Shown one piece after another: positions 1-6,475 of a DNA stretch of 64,000 bases (positions are counted from its first letter, which is position 1; each line of letters begins with the position of its first letter). The notes under the pieces were generated by a model, which saw only the letters and a list, made by a program, of their open reading frames with translations, searched no databases and was not told the DNA's origin. The stretch lies in NCBI RefSeq assembly GCF_004001065.1, contig NZ_BIML01000006.1, positions 62,001-126,000 on the forward strand, read 5' to 3'. The translations under genes and the position numbers were made by a program. This stretch comes from Paenibacillus xylaniclasticus (lineage in GTDB: Bacteria > Bacillota > Bacilli > Paenibacillales > Paenibacillaceae).

Positions 1-29
1 TCACTCATCTCCCTATTGTTACCGATCTG

Positions 30-74
30 TATACTATATGTATCAAAATTAAATAAGTTGATACATTACGTATC
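30..74 (-). promoter_or_regulatory. Paired palindromic operators at left edge
   Basis: Two 15-bp elements of the form GATAC-N5-GTATC. The one at 60-74 (GATACATTACGTATC) has perfect 5-bp arms. The one at 30-44 (TATACTATATGTATC) has one arm mismatch. Their starts are exactly 30 bp apart. They lie beyond the stop codon of the leftward gene ending at 135, so they most likely control a minus-strand gene that begins at or past the left edge. The same element recurs before the PilZ-like pair and before the lasso operon. The binding protein is unknown. Confidence 0.5.
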
Positions 75-134
75 TTTAAGTTTAATTTATGACAAATATC
101 GATGAATGTCAATAGAAGGACGCGATTCATGTCG

Positions 135-617
135 TTATTCCAGCTTCCACAGAAACAACCATTCTCCGTTCTCCTTCACCACATAGCAGGTTTGCACCAG
201 CTCGATTGGACCGTACAGCGACTTAAAGCTCTGCTTGACTTCTACGGAATAAACGTCATCCCATTCTGCATCTTCCTCCTTGAGACGAAAGCCGCTTACC
301 TCCTTCGACTTCCCGATCGTATACCCGTATGTGGTGGTATGCAGATCTTGCATCAATATATGTGCCCGATTCTGAATATATTTGTCCTTTGGATACTTCT
401 CCTTGATCGAGGTATGAAACAATTCCCACGAGCTTCCGTAATCGCCGGCCTGCTCCAGCCGGTAAAACTTATCGACAAGCTTCTCGGCCACTTCCGACCG
501 GCCGGCTGAAGAAGCAGCTCGCAATCCTTGGATGGTCAGCCACGAGCATAGAATAATTGATGCCAGCACGAACAGCAGCTTGATTACCGGCCTCCTGCGC
601 CTGGTCCTCCATGCCAA
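135..617 (-). CDS. Small membrane-anchored protein, function unknown
   Basis: A protein of about 160 residues. It starts with a basic stretch (WRTRRRRP) followed by one hydrophobic segment (about residues 11-30, VIKLLFVLASIILCSWLTIQ), so it is probably anchored in the membrane with an outward C-terminal domain. That domain ends in a pattern seen in NTF2-like/SnoaL-type folds (alternating strands, then 'VVKENGEWLFLWKLE'). This fold assignment is inference. An in-frame ATG lies at 623 but sits directly against the AGGAGGG ribosome site. The TTG at 617 has normal spacing of about 6-7 nt and is preferred. It lies downstream of the PilZ-like pair in the same direction, about 100 bp away, and could be co-transcribed. 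No specific family was recognised. Confidence 0.65.
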   Translation of the reverse strand: MAWRTRRRRPVIKLLFVLASIILCSWLTIQGLRAASSAGRSEVAEKLVDKFYRLEQAGDYGSSWELFHTSIKEKYPKDKYIQNRAHILMQDLHTTTYGYTIGKSKEVSGFRLKEEDAEWDDVYSVEVKQSFKSLYGPIELVQTCYVVKENGEWLFLWKLE

Positions 618-720
618 TGTCATCCCTCCTAACCGAACAGCGCACGTCCCATATGTCTCAAGACATGCCCTTACCAGTCAGTATATGAGGGTAGTCCCCC
701 GCTCCATGACAACCGATCCG

Positions 721-1146
721 TTATCGAACCATCATTCGGTATATAAAGTGAACCTTTGTGCCTTCCGGATTCATCTGCTGCAGCACATCGCACAGCGCTT
801 GGACAATTGCTCTCCGAATGGAAGGCTCAGGGGTCAAGCTGCAGCGATACCTATAAAGATTATCTTCACGCCGCTGCCAATCCGTATGGCCGGTGAGCCG
901 AAATTGCCAATCGAGCAATTCGAGATCGAACTGAAGCAGCACTCTCGGCCCAACCGGCAGCTTCAAATGGGACATAAACTCAATACTGTCGGGACTCATA
1001 TGTGTAACGAGTACTGACGTTGCTTTCGACTGAACGACTTTTCCATCCACGCTATAGATAGACAGCCGCGCAGCCATCCCGGATAATATCCGGATACGGA
1101 TTGCGCGGCTGTATACTGGACTTGTAGAGCTCGCATCCCGTTTCAT
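721..1146 (-). CDS. PilZ-like domain protein (degenerate), second of a pair
   Basis: A 141-residue soluble protein. Its middle part reads like a PilZ beta-barrel (a Ser-rich turn 'THMSPDSIEF' followed by 'LKLPVG.RVLLQFDL'). The c-di-GMP-binding RxxxR motif is not visible and the (D/N)xSxxG motif is at best degenerate. It overlaps the preceding gene by 4 bp (ATGA), so the two are translationally coupled. It is a paralogue of that neighbour: both carry a 'S-x-x-S-V-x-G-x-x-V-Q-S' stretch followed by a similar strand pattern. The family call is by eye and moderate. A role in c-di-GMP-linked control of the nearby exopolysaccharide locus is inference only. Confidence 0.5.
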   Translation of the reverse strand: MKRDASSTSPVYSRAIRIRILSGMAARLSIYSVDGKVVQSKATSVLVTHMSPDSIEFMSHLKLPVGPRVLLQFDLELLDWQFRLTGHTDWQRREDNLYRYRCSLTPEPSIRRAIVQALCDVLQQMNPEGTKVHFIYRMMVR

Positions 1147-1595
1147 CCGGTCACATCCAAGCTGAGACCGTGATTGGGCTGCACATTCCGAGCTATGCCC
1201 TTCCTATCATACGTCATATAGAGGCTCACCGCTTGTGATTGAATACGTTCCTCTTCCCATGAATGTCGAATGCTCATGTGCAGCCGCTCCCCTCTGCGGA
1301 AGGAGCAGCCGTACAAGTAACCTCCCTCTGTCTCCCGCTTCCAGACAACAACGGCCGTCATTGCTCGGCGGTAATGGCGGCTCGACAGCTCTAGACAGAT
1401 CGTATACCGGCCATGCACCGGAAGATCAAGCTTCGTTACAAACTGTATGCCGAACGAATGAATATGAGCGGGTATTACATCAATTTTTCGGGATTGAACA
1501 GCCACCCCGCTAACACTATTAATTGACATTACGACCCGCATCCGGCCCATCTGCGGGTATAAATAGTGATTACGGTTTCGTGATCCGATGATCAT
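1143..1595 (-). CDS. PilZ-like domain protein (degenerate), first of a pair
   Basis: A 150-residue protein, paralogous to the gene it overlaps downstream. Shared landmarks are 'SINSVSGVAVQSRKIDV' followed by 'GIQFVTKLDLPVHGRY', as expected for a PilZ-type barrel. No clear RxxxR c-di-GMP-binding motif is seen. The start ATG at 1595 is preceded by an AAGGGTG ribosome site about 10 nt upstream. A perfect GATAC-N5-GTATC palindrome lies 34-48 bp upstream of the start, so this pair probably has its own promoter separate from the LCP gene ending at 1665. It could act as a protein-protein adaptor instead of a nucleotide sensor. Confidence 0.5.
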   Translation of the reverse strand: MIIGSRNRNHYLYPQMGRMRVVMSINSVSGVAVQSRKIDVIPAHIHSFGIQFVTKLDLPVHGRYTICLELSSRHYRRAMTAVVVWKRETEGGYLYGCSFRRGERLHMSIRHSWEEERIQSQAVSLYMTYDRKGIARNVQPNHGLSLDVTG

Positions 1596-1628
1596 GACCC
1601 TTGTTCACCCTTTGTCACCTTATTTATT

Positions 1629-1643
1629 GATACAAAATGTATC
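1629..1643 (-). promoter_or_regulatory. Palindromic operator before PilZ-like pair
   Basis: GATACAAAATGTATC, a perfect GATAC-N5-GTATC palindrome, in the 69-bp gap between the LCP gene and the PilZ-like pair. It matches the elements at 60-74 and 8469-8483. Being single and close to the start codon (34 bp), it probably overlaps the promoter core. Confidence 0.55.
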
Positions 1644-1664
1644 ATCATAAACATAGAAACCCCT

Positions 1665-2609
1665 CTAATTCACTTCCTGATGCTTCTTCATTAAATCGTG
1701 AATCCGCAGCTGTTCTTCTGTAGAAACAAGGTAATACCAAATCCCGTTGATCGTTCTGCCGGTTCCGGCCACTTCGATCGTATCCAACCTGTTAATGAGC
1801 TGCCGATATTTGTTCATAAACGTCTTCATATCATCGAACGATACGTTCGTCTTCACGCCGCCGCCGATTTCGCTTAGGATCGAATTTATCTTCGTAATGT
1901 TCTGAAGATTTACGGAATGCCGCATAATCGATTGCAATATATCGCGCTGCCGTGTATTCCGTCCAAGGTCGCCTCTTGGGTCCTCGTAACGCATTCGCGA
2001 GTATAAGAGCGCCTCCTCACCGTCCAGCTTCAGCCAGCCCTTCGGAAACGAATGACCAGCACTCTCGAAGGCGAACGGATTGTACACCTCTACTCCGCCG
2101 ATCAGATCAATAAGCCGCTCGAAGCTTTCCATATTCACCTTTACGTAATAGTCGATCGGATAGTCAAGAAAATGCTCTACGGTCTGCAGCGACATGTCTA
2201 TCCCGCCGAAAGCATAAGCATGGTTTATTTTATCCGTCGTTCCATGCCCGATTATTTCGGTCCTCGTATCGCGCGGGATACTGAACATGAGAATCGACTG
2301 CTTAGCCGGATTGACGGACATCACTACGATCGTATCCGAACGGCCAACATCATTCATGCGTTGATCGACCCCAAGCAATAGCACCGTAAACGGAGCTTCG
2401 CTCTTCAGCTCTGCCGGCAGCTCTGTCTTTCTAGCCGTCTCTGGATCTTGGCTAATATAGACAGGTCGGCTCGGTTCCTCGTAGATTACTTTCGCTGTAT
2501 GCTTGATTTGAGAGTATAAGTAAGCTGTATGTCCCACCGCATATAAAATAAAGGCCGCTGCTGAAGCAGCGACCCCCATCCATACCTTTATCCATATTCG
2601 ACGATCAAT
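1665..2609 (-). CDS. LCP (LytR-CpsA-Psr) family protein
   Basis: An LCP-family phosphotransferase that moves undecaprenyl-linked glycopolymers onto peptidoglycan outside the membrane. Visible: an N-terminal membrane segment (MGVAASAAAFILYAVGH), then the LCP core with 'FTVLLLGVDQR', 'GRSDTIVVMSVNP', 'ILMFSIPRDTR' and 'DKINHAYAFGG'. These carry the conserved Asp and Arg residues that hold the polyprenyl-diphosphate head. The only ATG (2579) cuts off the usual positive N-terminus. The frame is open back to 2621. An ATT codon at 2609 follows a good GAGGTGA site with 7-nt spacing and would add ten residues (IDRRIWIKVW), giving a normal basic-then-hydrophobic N-terminus. The ATT start is inference, and 2579 is the conservative choice. 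The gene follows the lasso exporter by about 25 bp, so it is probably co-transcribed, and it may attach the nearby exopolysaccharide to the wall. Confidence 0.85.
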   Translation of the reverse strand: MDRRIWIKVWMGVAASAAAFILYAVGHTAYLYSQIKHTAKVIYEEPSRPVYISQDPETARKTELPAELKSEAPFTVLLLGVDQRMNDVGRSDTIVVMSVNPAKQSILMFSIPRDTRTEIIGHGTTDKINHAYAFGGIDMSLQTVEHFLDYPIDYYVKVNMESFERLIDLIGGVEVYNPFAFESAGHSFPKGWLKLDGEEALLYSRMRYEDPRGDLGRNTRQRDILQSIMRHSVNLQNITKINSILSEIGGGVKTNVSFDDMKTFMNKYRQLINRLDTIEVAGTGRTINGIWYYLVSTEEQLRIHDLMKKHQEVN

Positions 2610-2634
2610 GGCGACATCACCTCATATCCTCCGA

Positions 2635-4434
2635 CTATACAGCCCCTTGCTGATAAGCCAACAGCTTGCTGAAGGAGCCCCTCAGCTCCATCGACAGCTG
2701 CATATATGACCCTTGCTGCACCACTCGACCCTCCTCGAGCACGATGACTTGATCGGCATTGCGAATGGTAGACAGCCTATGGGCAATGACGATTACGGTC
2801 ATTGTCCCCTTCAGCCGTTCAAGCGCCGCTTGAATTTTCGCTTCGTTCTCGTGATCAAGCGCGCTCGTCGCTTCGTCCAGCACGAGAATCGAAGGCTTGC
2901 GAAGGATCGCACGGGCAAGTACGATACGCTGACGTTCACCGCCGGACAGACGGATTCCACGGTCGCCGATGATCGTATCAAGCCCTTGCGGCAGCTTCCT
3001 GACGAACTCATCAGCCGCCGAGAAGCTTAACGCTTCCCATAGCTGCTCCTCAGCAGCATCCGGAGCGACTAACAGCAAATTGTCACGTACGCTCGCATGG
3101 AACAAGAATGGGTCCTGCGAGACGAAACCGAACATTCGCCGAATCGTCAGCAAATTATGGGAGGACAGCGGGATGTCGTCGAACAGCACCTCGCCTTTCT
3201 CCGGCTGGATAAGTCCGATAAGCAAATCGATCAGCGTGCTTTTTCCCGCGCCGGACTTGCCGACGATCGCCGTCATCCCTCTAGCCGGTATGAACACATT
3301 AATATTGTGAAGCGCATATTCGCTTTGATTTCTTTGGTAACGGTAATGCAAGCCGCGGCACTCAATTCCATGAAGCGCACCGATCGGCTTATAGCCTTTG
3401 TTTATGGTCAGCAGGTTCATTTCCCTTGCCTCTGCACATTCCTTATGCAGCTTCATCAAACTGGTGAAGGCCGGAAGTGACGAAGCAAGCGATTCCCAAC
3501 TGCTCTGAATCGTCTGAAACTTCGGCCACAGCCTTGAGAATATAACAACGATCAGCAGAAGCTGCCCACCTTGCACATGCAGCACTTCGAATGAGAAATA
3601 AATAAGCGAGCCTATTAATATCGCCGATGTTATTTTATAAAATTGCTGGGTATTCGTCTGCAGCTTCACGAACCGGATCATGTTCGACTCCAGCTGTCGG
3701 CAAAGCGCCTTAAACCATCTATAATGATGGACCTCCAGCATATTCGTCTTCACTTCTTTGATCCCATTGAAATGATCCGTAATGCTTGCAACGTAATGCT
3801 TATTCAGATCGGTCGTCTCTTCGCCAAGCTGCTTCGCCCGTCGCGTAAACCGGCGGGAGAACAAGGCTAACAGCAGGCCGCAAACGGTTACAAAAATCGT
3901 GAGCTTATACGATAGCCATAACGCGAACCCAATTTGGATGCTCATAAAAACAATCGTTGAAGCCAGCTTCAACACAAGATTCGTTCCTAAAATAACTCTG
4001 ACAAGCTCAAAGTTGAGAATGTGATGGATATCCGATTTTCTCGTTCGCAGATACAGACTCCAGTTCGCCTGCAGCAAATTCCGGTACGTCTCCAGCCGGA
4101 TCGCACGGATGAAAGCTTGCTGAATACGGCTTCCTTGAATCGTCTGGCTGCGCTGTACGAGCGATTGCGCCATAATGAGTGCGACATAGACAGCGATCAT
4201 AACAAGGAGGCGGGAATGCTCCGGAATCGATTGAACAGCCTCGGTCACATGACCAAGTAACGGAATCGACAGCGATCCTATCTGCACTAAGCCCGTTATA
4301 CCCAGCAAAGGCACTAGCAGGTAGATTGCGAAGCCTTCAATCGAACTAATCAGCATCATGACAATCATATTCACATACAGCTTGCTTCCCGATATAAAAT
4401 GCAGCCTTTTCATATAAAAGATAAGCCCCTGCAC
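2635..4434 (-). CDS. Lasso peptide ABC exporter (permease-ATPase fusion)
   Basis: A half-transporter of about 600 residues, the expected D protein of a lasso operon, exporting the mature peptide and giving self-immunity. The N-terminal half (to about residue 320) has the six-helix ABC-exporter membrane domain. The C-terminal half has Walker A (GKSGAGKST), the signature LSGGERQRI, Walker B with 'ILVLDEATSALD', and the H-loop His in 'VIAHRLSTI'. The upstream ATG at 4461 lies inside the B2 gene. A GTG at 4434, five nt past the B2 stop and seven nt after AGGGGG, is the best-spaced start. The ATG at 4413 is an alternative. No C39 peptidase domain is present, which fits leader removal by the separate B1/B2 pair. 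Confidence 0.88.
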   Translation of the reverse strand: MQGLIFYMKRLHFISGSKLYVNMIVMMLISSIEGFAIYLLVPLLGITGLVQIGSLSIPLLGHVTEAVQSIPEHSRLLVMIAVYVALIMAQSLVQRSQTIQGSRIQQAFIRAIRLETYRNLLQANWSLYLRTRKSDIHHILNFELVRVILGTNLVLKLASTIVFMSIQIGFALWLSYKLTIFVTVCGLLLALFSRRFTRRAKQLGEETTDLNKHYVASITDHFNGIKEVKTNMLEVHHYRWFKALCRQLESNMIRFVKLQTNTQQFYKITSAILIGSLIYFSFEVLHVQGGQLLLIVVIFSRLWPKFQTIQSSWESLASSLPAFTSLMKLHKECAEAREMNLLTINKGYKPIGALHGIECRGLHYRYQRNQSEYALHNINVFIPARGMTAIVGKSGAGKSTLIDLLIGLIQPEKGEVLFDDIPLSSHNLLTIRRMFGFVSQDPFLFHASVRDNLLLVAPDAAEEQLWEALSFSAADEFVRKLPQGLDTIIGDRGIRLSGGERQRIVLARAILRKPSILVLDEATSALDHENEAKIQAALERLKGTMTVIVIAHRLSTIRNADQVIVLEEGRVVQQGSYMQLSMELRGSFSKLLAYQQGAV

Positions 4435-4438
4435 TCCC

Positions 4439-4954
4439 TCACCCCCTCGCTTGAACCTCATCCCGCTTCCATTTCACAGTCTTGCCGAACAGAGCAACGA
4501 CCGTAAAATTCTTCATCTGCTCATAGCCTGTCAAATAAATTGGTCCGCTGCGCAGCCATGCATGCGCGACCATCTCACCGGATGGGCTCCGGCTCGTTCC
4601 AAGATAAAGTGTGCTTGCAACGCCGCGCCGTTCCAGCATTTTCAGGGCTGCAATCGCCTGCACCAGACACATGCTCTCCCACCATGTATAACGGCTCATG
4701 CTTCGAACAGCCTGCGAGATGCTGCGGATCATGGCCTCATCGGCGCCATGATGCTCATAAGGTGTTTCAACCATACGCTCACCGAGCTGCGGCGCAACGC
4801 GGGCGAACGGAATCATCTTCAATATTCGCGCCCATCCCAAATAAAAAAAAGCTTCTGCATACAGCCTTTTCCTCTCCATCGGCCAAGCAGCAAAAGCCTT
4901 CAGCTTGCTCCACAAAGGGATATGCCTCCCTCCCTCGTAAAAATTGGCTCTCAC
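4439..4954 (-). CDS. Lasso leader peptidase B2 (transglutaminase-like)
   Basis: A 171-residue protein of the lasso biosynthesis B2 family, a cysteine protease of transglutaminase-like fold that cuts the leader off the precursor in concert with B1. The nucleophile is Cys96 in 'YTWWESMCLVQA' and the base is His131 in 'MVAHAWLRSG'. The acidic third member of the triad, usually a few residues after the His, is not obvious: 'RSG' stands where many relatives have an Asp or Glu. This may be natural variation. It lies 15 bp after B1. Its last codons carry the ribosome site for the exporter gene. Confidence 0.88.
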   Translation of the reverse strand: MRANFYEGGRHIPLWSKLKAFAAWPMERKRLYAEAFFYLGWARILKMIPFARVAPQLGERMVETPYEHHGADEAMIRSISQAVRSMSRYTWWESMCLVQAIAALKMLERRGVASTLYLGTSRSPSGEMVAHAWLRSGPIYLTGYEQMKNFTVVALFGKTVKWKRDEVQARG

Positions 4955-4969
4955 AGAATGAAAAGGCGC

Positions 4970-5248
4970 TTATGCCACGACGATTAGCTGTTCCTTCGCC
5001 AAGCTTTCCAGAAAGGATATCACCTGCTCCTCGCACTCCGATACCTCTACCTCGTATTCTTGCGTAAGCTCCTCAACGAGCGACCGTACCGTCTTCGGCG
5101 TCTCGATCAGGCTCCATATTCGGCCGCCAATTTCACCAAGATTATAATATTTGCCGGATTCGATGCGCATCATGACCGTTTCGCCGTTCATGCTGCTAGC
5201 CAGATTGCCTTCAGCTTGAACGACTGTTTCATTCGCAGAAATTTTCAT
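4970..5248 (-). CDS. Lasso B1 protein (PqqD-like RiPP recognition element)
   Basis: A 92-residue PqqD-like protein. In split-B lasso clusters B1 binds the leader peptide and presents it to B2. Typical features are visible: a three-strand N-terminal part ('MNGETVMMRIESGKYYNLGEIGGRIWSLIE'-like segment, residues about 20-50) followed by a helical half with 'VRSLVEELTQEYEV' and 'EQVISFLESLAKEQLIV'. It overlaps the kinase gene by 4 bp (ATGA), which implies coupled translation. Its target motif in the precursor leader is W-x-x-P-x-L. Confidence 0.88.
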   Translation of the reverse strand: MKISANETVVQAEGNLASSMNGETVMMRIESGKYYNLGEIGGRIWSLIETPKTVRSLVEELTQEYEVEVSECEEQVISFLESLAKEQLIVVA

Positions 5249-6192
5249 TGGGCAGATACTCCTTCCGATACTTCATTCAGAATCATCGACACTAATTCGT
5301 TCACCGTGAATCCAGATGTCGGCCGGCTCAGCCGATATACATTGGACGTTTCGGATAAACGTGTTGTGCACTTGAAATGCCACTCGTACAATCCGAGCAT
5401 CGGGATATGATAATTGCGGTATGTATGTTGAAGCAGTACCGGAAGCGGTTCCATACCGTCTAGCCGCTGCAGCCTCGGTTGATCAGCATCCGACTTCACA
5501 AGCTCAATTATTCCCGCTAGCGGAAAGGTTTCGTTGATATAGCGATCATGAACGGGCACCGCATACTTCGGCCTAGACTTCTCCTCATACAGCGTCTCAA
5601 GACCGTTATGGTCCATCTGCAGGCTGGAGACGCTCTCTTCCCAAAGCTTCTGCTGCGGGTACGAAGGAATGACAATCGGAAGCGCTGCTTTCTCATCCAG
5701 ATCCAACTTCACTGCAATTACATCATCCGTTAAAAGCTTATAGCCATGGCTTAACAAAGCAGCGGCAAGCGTAGATTTGCCTGCACCTGATTCGCCGACA
5801 ATAGCATACGCTTTATCTCCAATGACTACTGCACTTCCGTGCAACGGCAGCAATTTTCGGTGCAGCAGCAGTACGCCCATACAGCTTCCGAGCACAAACA
5901 GCCGGATCTTCCGCATGCTGCAGCTCGAAGCAGGCGATACCGTTATAATGCCGTCCCTAGACACGCGAAAGATCGCTACGTCTGGAACGTGGATAAAATA
6001 GTTGTGCTCCACATAAGCATAATAGCCCCTCTTGCCGCCCAGACTCTGCCATTCCGACTGTAAATCGCCCCATACAACTTGTACATCAGGCTCTTCGTCA
6101 TATTGGCTTTGCGTATAAAGCTCCGGGAATGAAATTTCACTTTTAATGATCATGCCGAAGGCGCTGTAGAACGAATCTTCCGAACTCGCCAT
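5245..6192 (-). CDS. HPr-kinase-like lasso peptide kinase
   Basis: A 315-residue protein of the HPr kinase/phosphorylase superfamily. It carries a P-loop (GESGAGKST, near residue 130) after 'LHGSAVVIGDKAYAI' and a downstream 'LLTDDVIAV'. Family knowledge: in the Paenibacillus paeninodin operon a homologue (PadeK) phosphorylates the C-terminal Ser of the precursor. The precursor here also ends in Ser, which supports the same role. A GTG at 6204 opens the frame, but the ATG at 6192 is better placed. The AGGGGT that would serve as ribosome site lies in a stem-loop (6203-6221), so kinase output may be held below precursor output. Confidence 0.87.
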   Translation of the reverse strand: MASSEDSFYSAFGMIIKSEISFPELYTQSQYDEEPDVQVVWGDLQSEWQSLGGKRGYYAYVEHNYFIHVPDVAIFRVSRDGIITVSPASSCSMRKIRLFVLGSCMGVLLLHRKLLPLHGSAVVIGDKAYAIVGESGAGKSTLAAALLSHGYKLLTDDVIAVKLDLDEKAALPIVIPSYPQQKLWEESVSSLQMDHNGLETLYEEKSRPKYAVPVHDRYINETFPLAGIIELVKSDADQPRLQRLDGMEPLPVLLQHTYRNYHIPMLGLYEWHFKCTTRLSETSNVYRLSRPTSGFTVNELVSMILNEVSEGVSAQ

Positions 6193-6202
6193 CTCTTTAG
6201 GC

Positions 6203-6251
6203 ACCCCTTTAATGGAGGGGTCTAATACAGAGAATACTGAACTGCATTAGA
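6203..6251 (-). promoter_or_regulatory. Two abutting hairpins between precursor and kinase
   Basis: In the minus-strand RNA, 6251-6221 folds as a 10-bp stem (UCUAAUGCAG with CUGUAUUAGA, one G-U pair, 11-nt loop). 6221-6203 folds as ACCCCU-7 nt-AGGGGU. The second stem masks the only Shine-Dalgarno-like sequence of the kinase gene. There is no U-run, so this is more likely an RNA-stability or translation-tuning element than a full terminator. Confidence 0.55.
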
Positions 6252-6285
6252 CCGCCGGTTAAGTATCATCGATAAAAGTATGAAA

Positions 6286-6438
6286 CTAGGATGCTGCTGG
6301 CGGATCATACAAATCAGCGTCAATGACGTTACCGTCTTTGTCGAATACGACGCTATCCGTCTCCTTCACGCCGAAGCCCGCCATCGTCATCTTAACTTGC
6401 AGCATTTCTAATGCAGGAGCTTGCCACTGTTTTTTCAT
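6286..6438 (-). CDS. Lasso peptide precursor, paeninodin-like
   Basis: A 50-residue precursor. The leader is 19 residues (MKKQWQAPALEMLQVKMTM) and holds W5-x-x-P8-x-L10, a variant of the YxxPxL motif read by B1, and the conserved Thr at position -2. The core starts AGFGVKETD and runs 31 residues to ...DLYDPPAAS. Ala1 could be joined to the side chain of Asp9 (nine-residue ring, as in paeninodin) or less likely Glu7. The tail is acidic, with Asp at core positions 14, 16, 21, 23 and 26. It ends in Ser31, the expected kinase target. The start was chosen by a perfect AAAGGAGGTGA five nt before the ATG at 6438. The upstream ATG at 6483 would overlap the cyclase end and lacks a ribosome site. Confidence 0.9.
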   Translation of the reverse strand: MKKQWQAPALEMLQVKMTMAGFGVKETDSVVFDKDGNVIDADLYDPPAAS

Positions 6439-6475
6439 GGTCTCACCTCCTTTCCTGCTCACATTCCATATCCAG

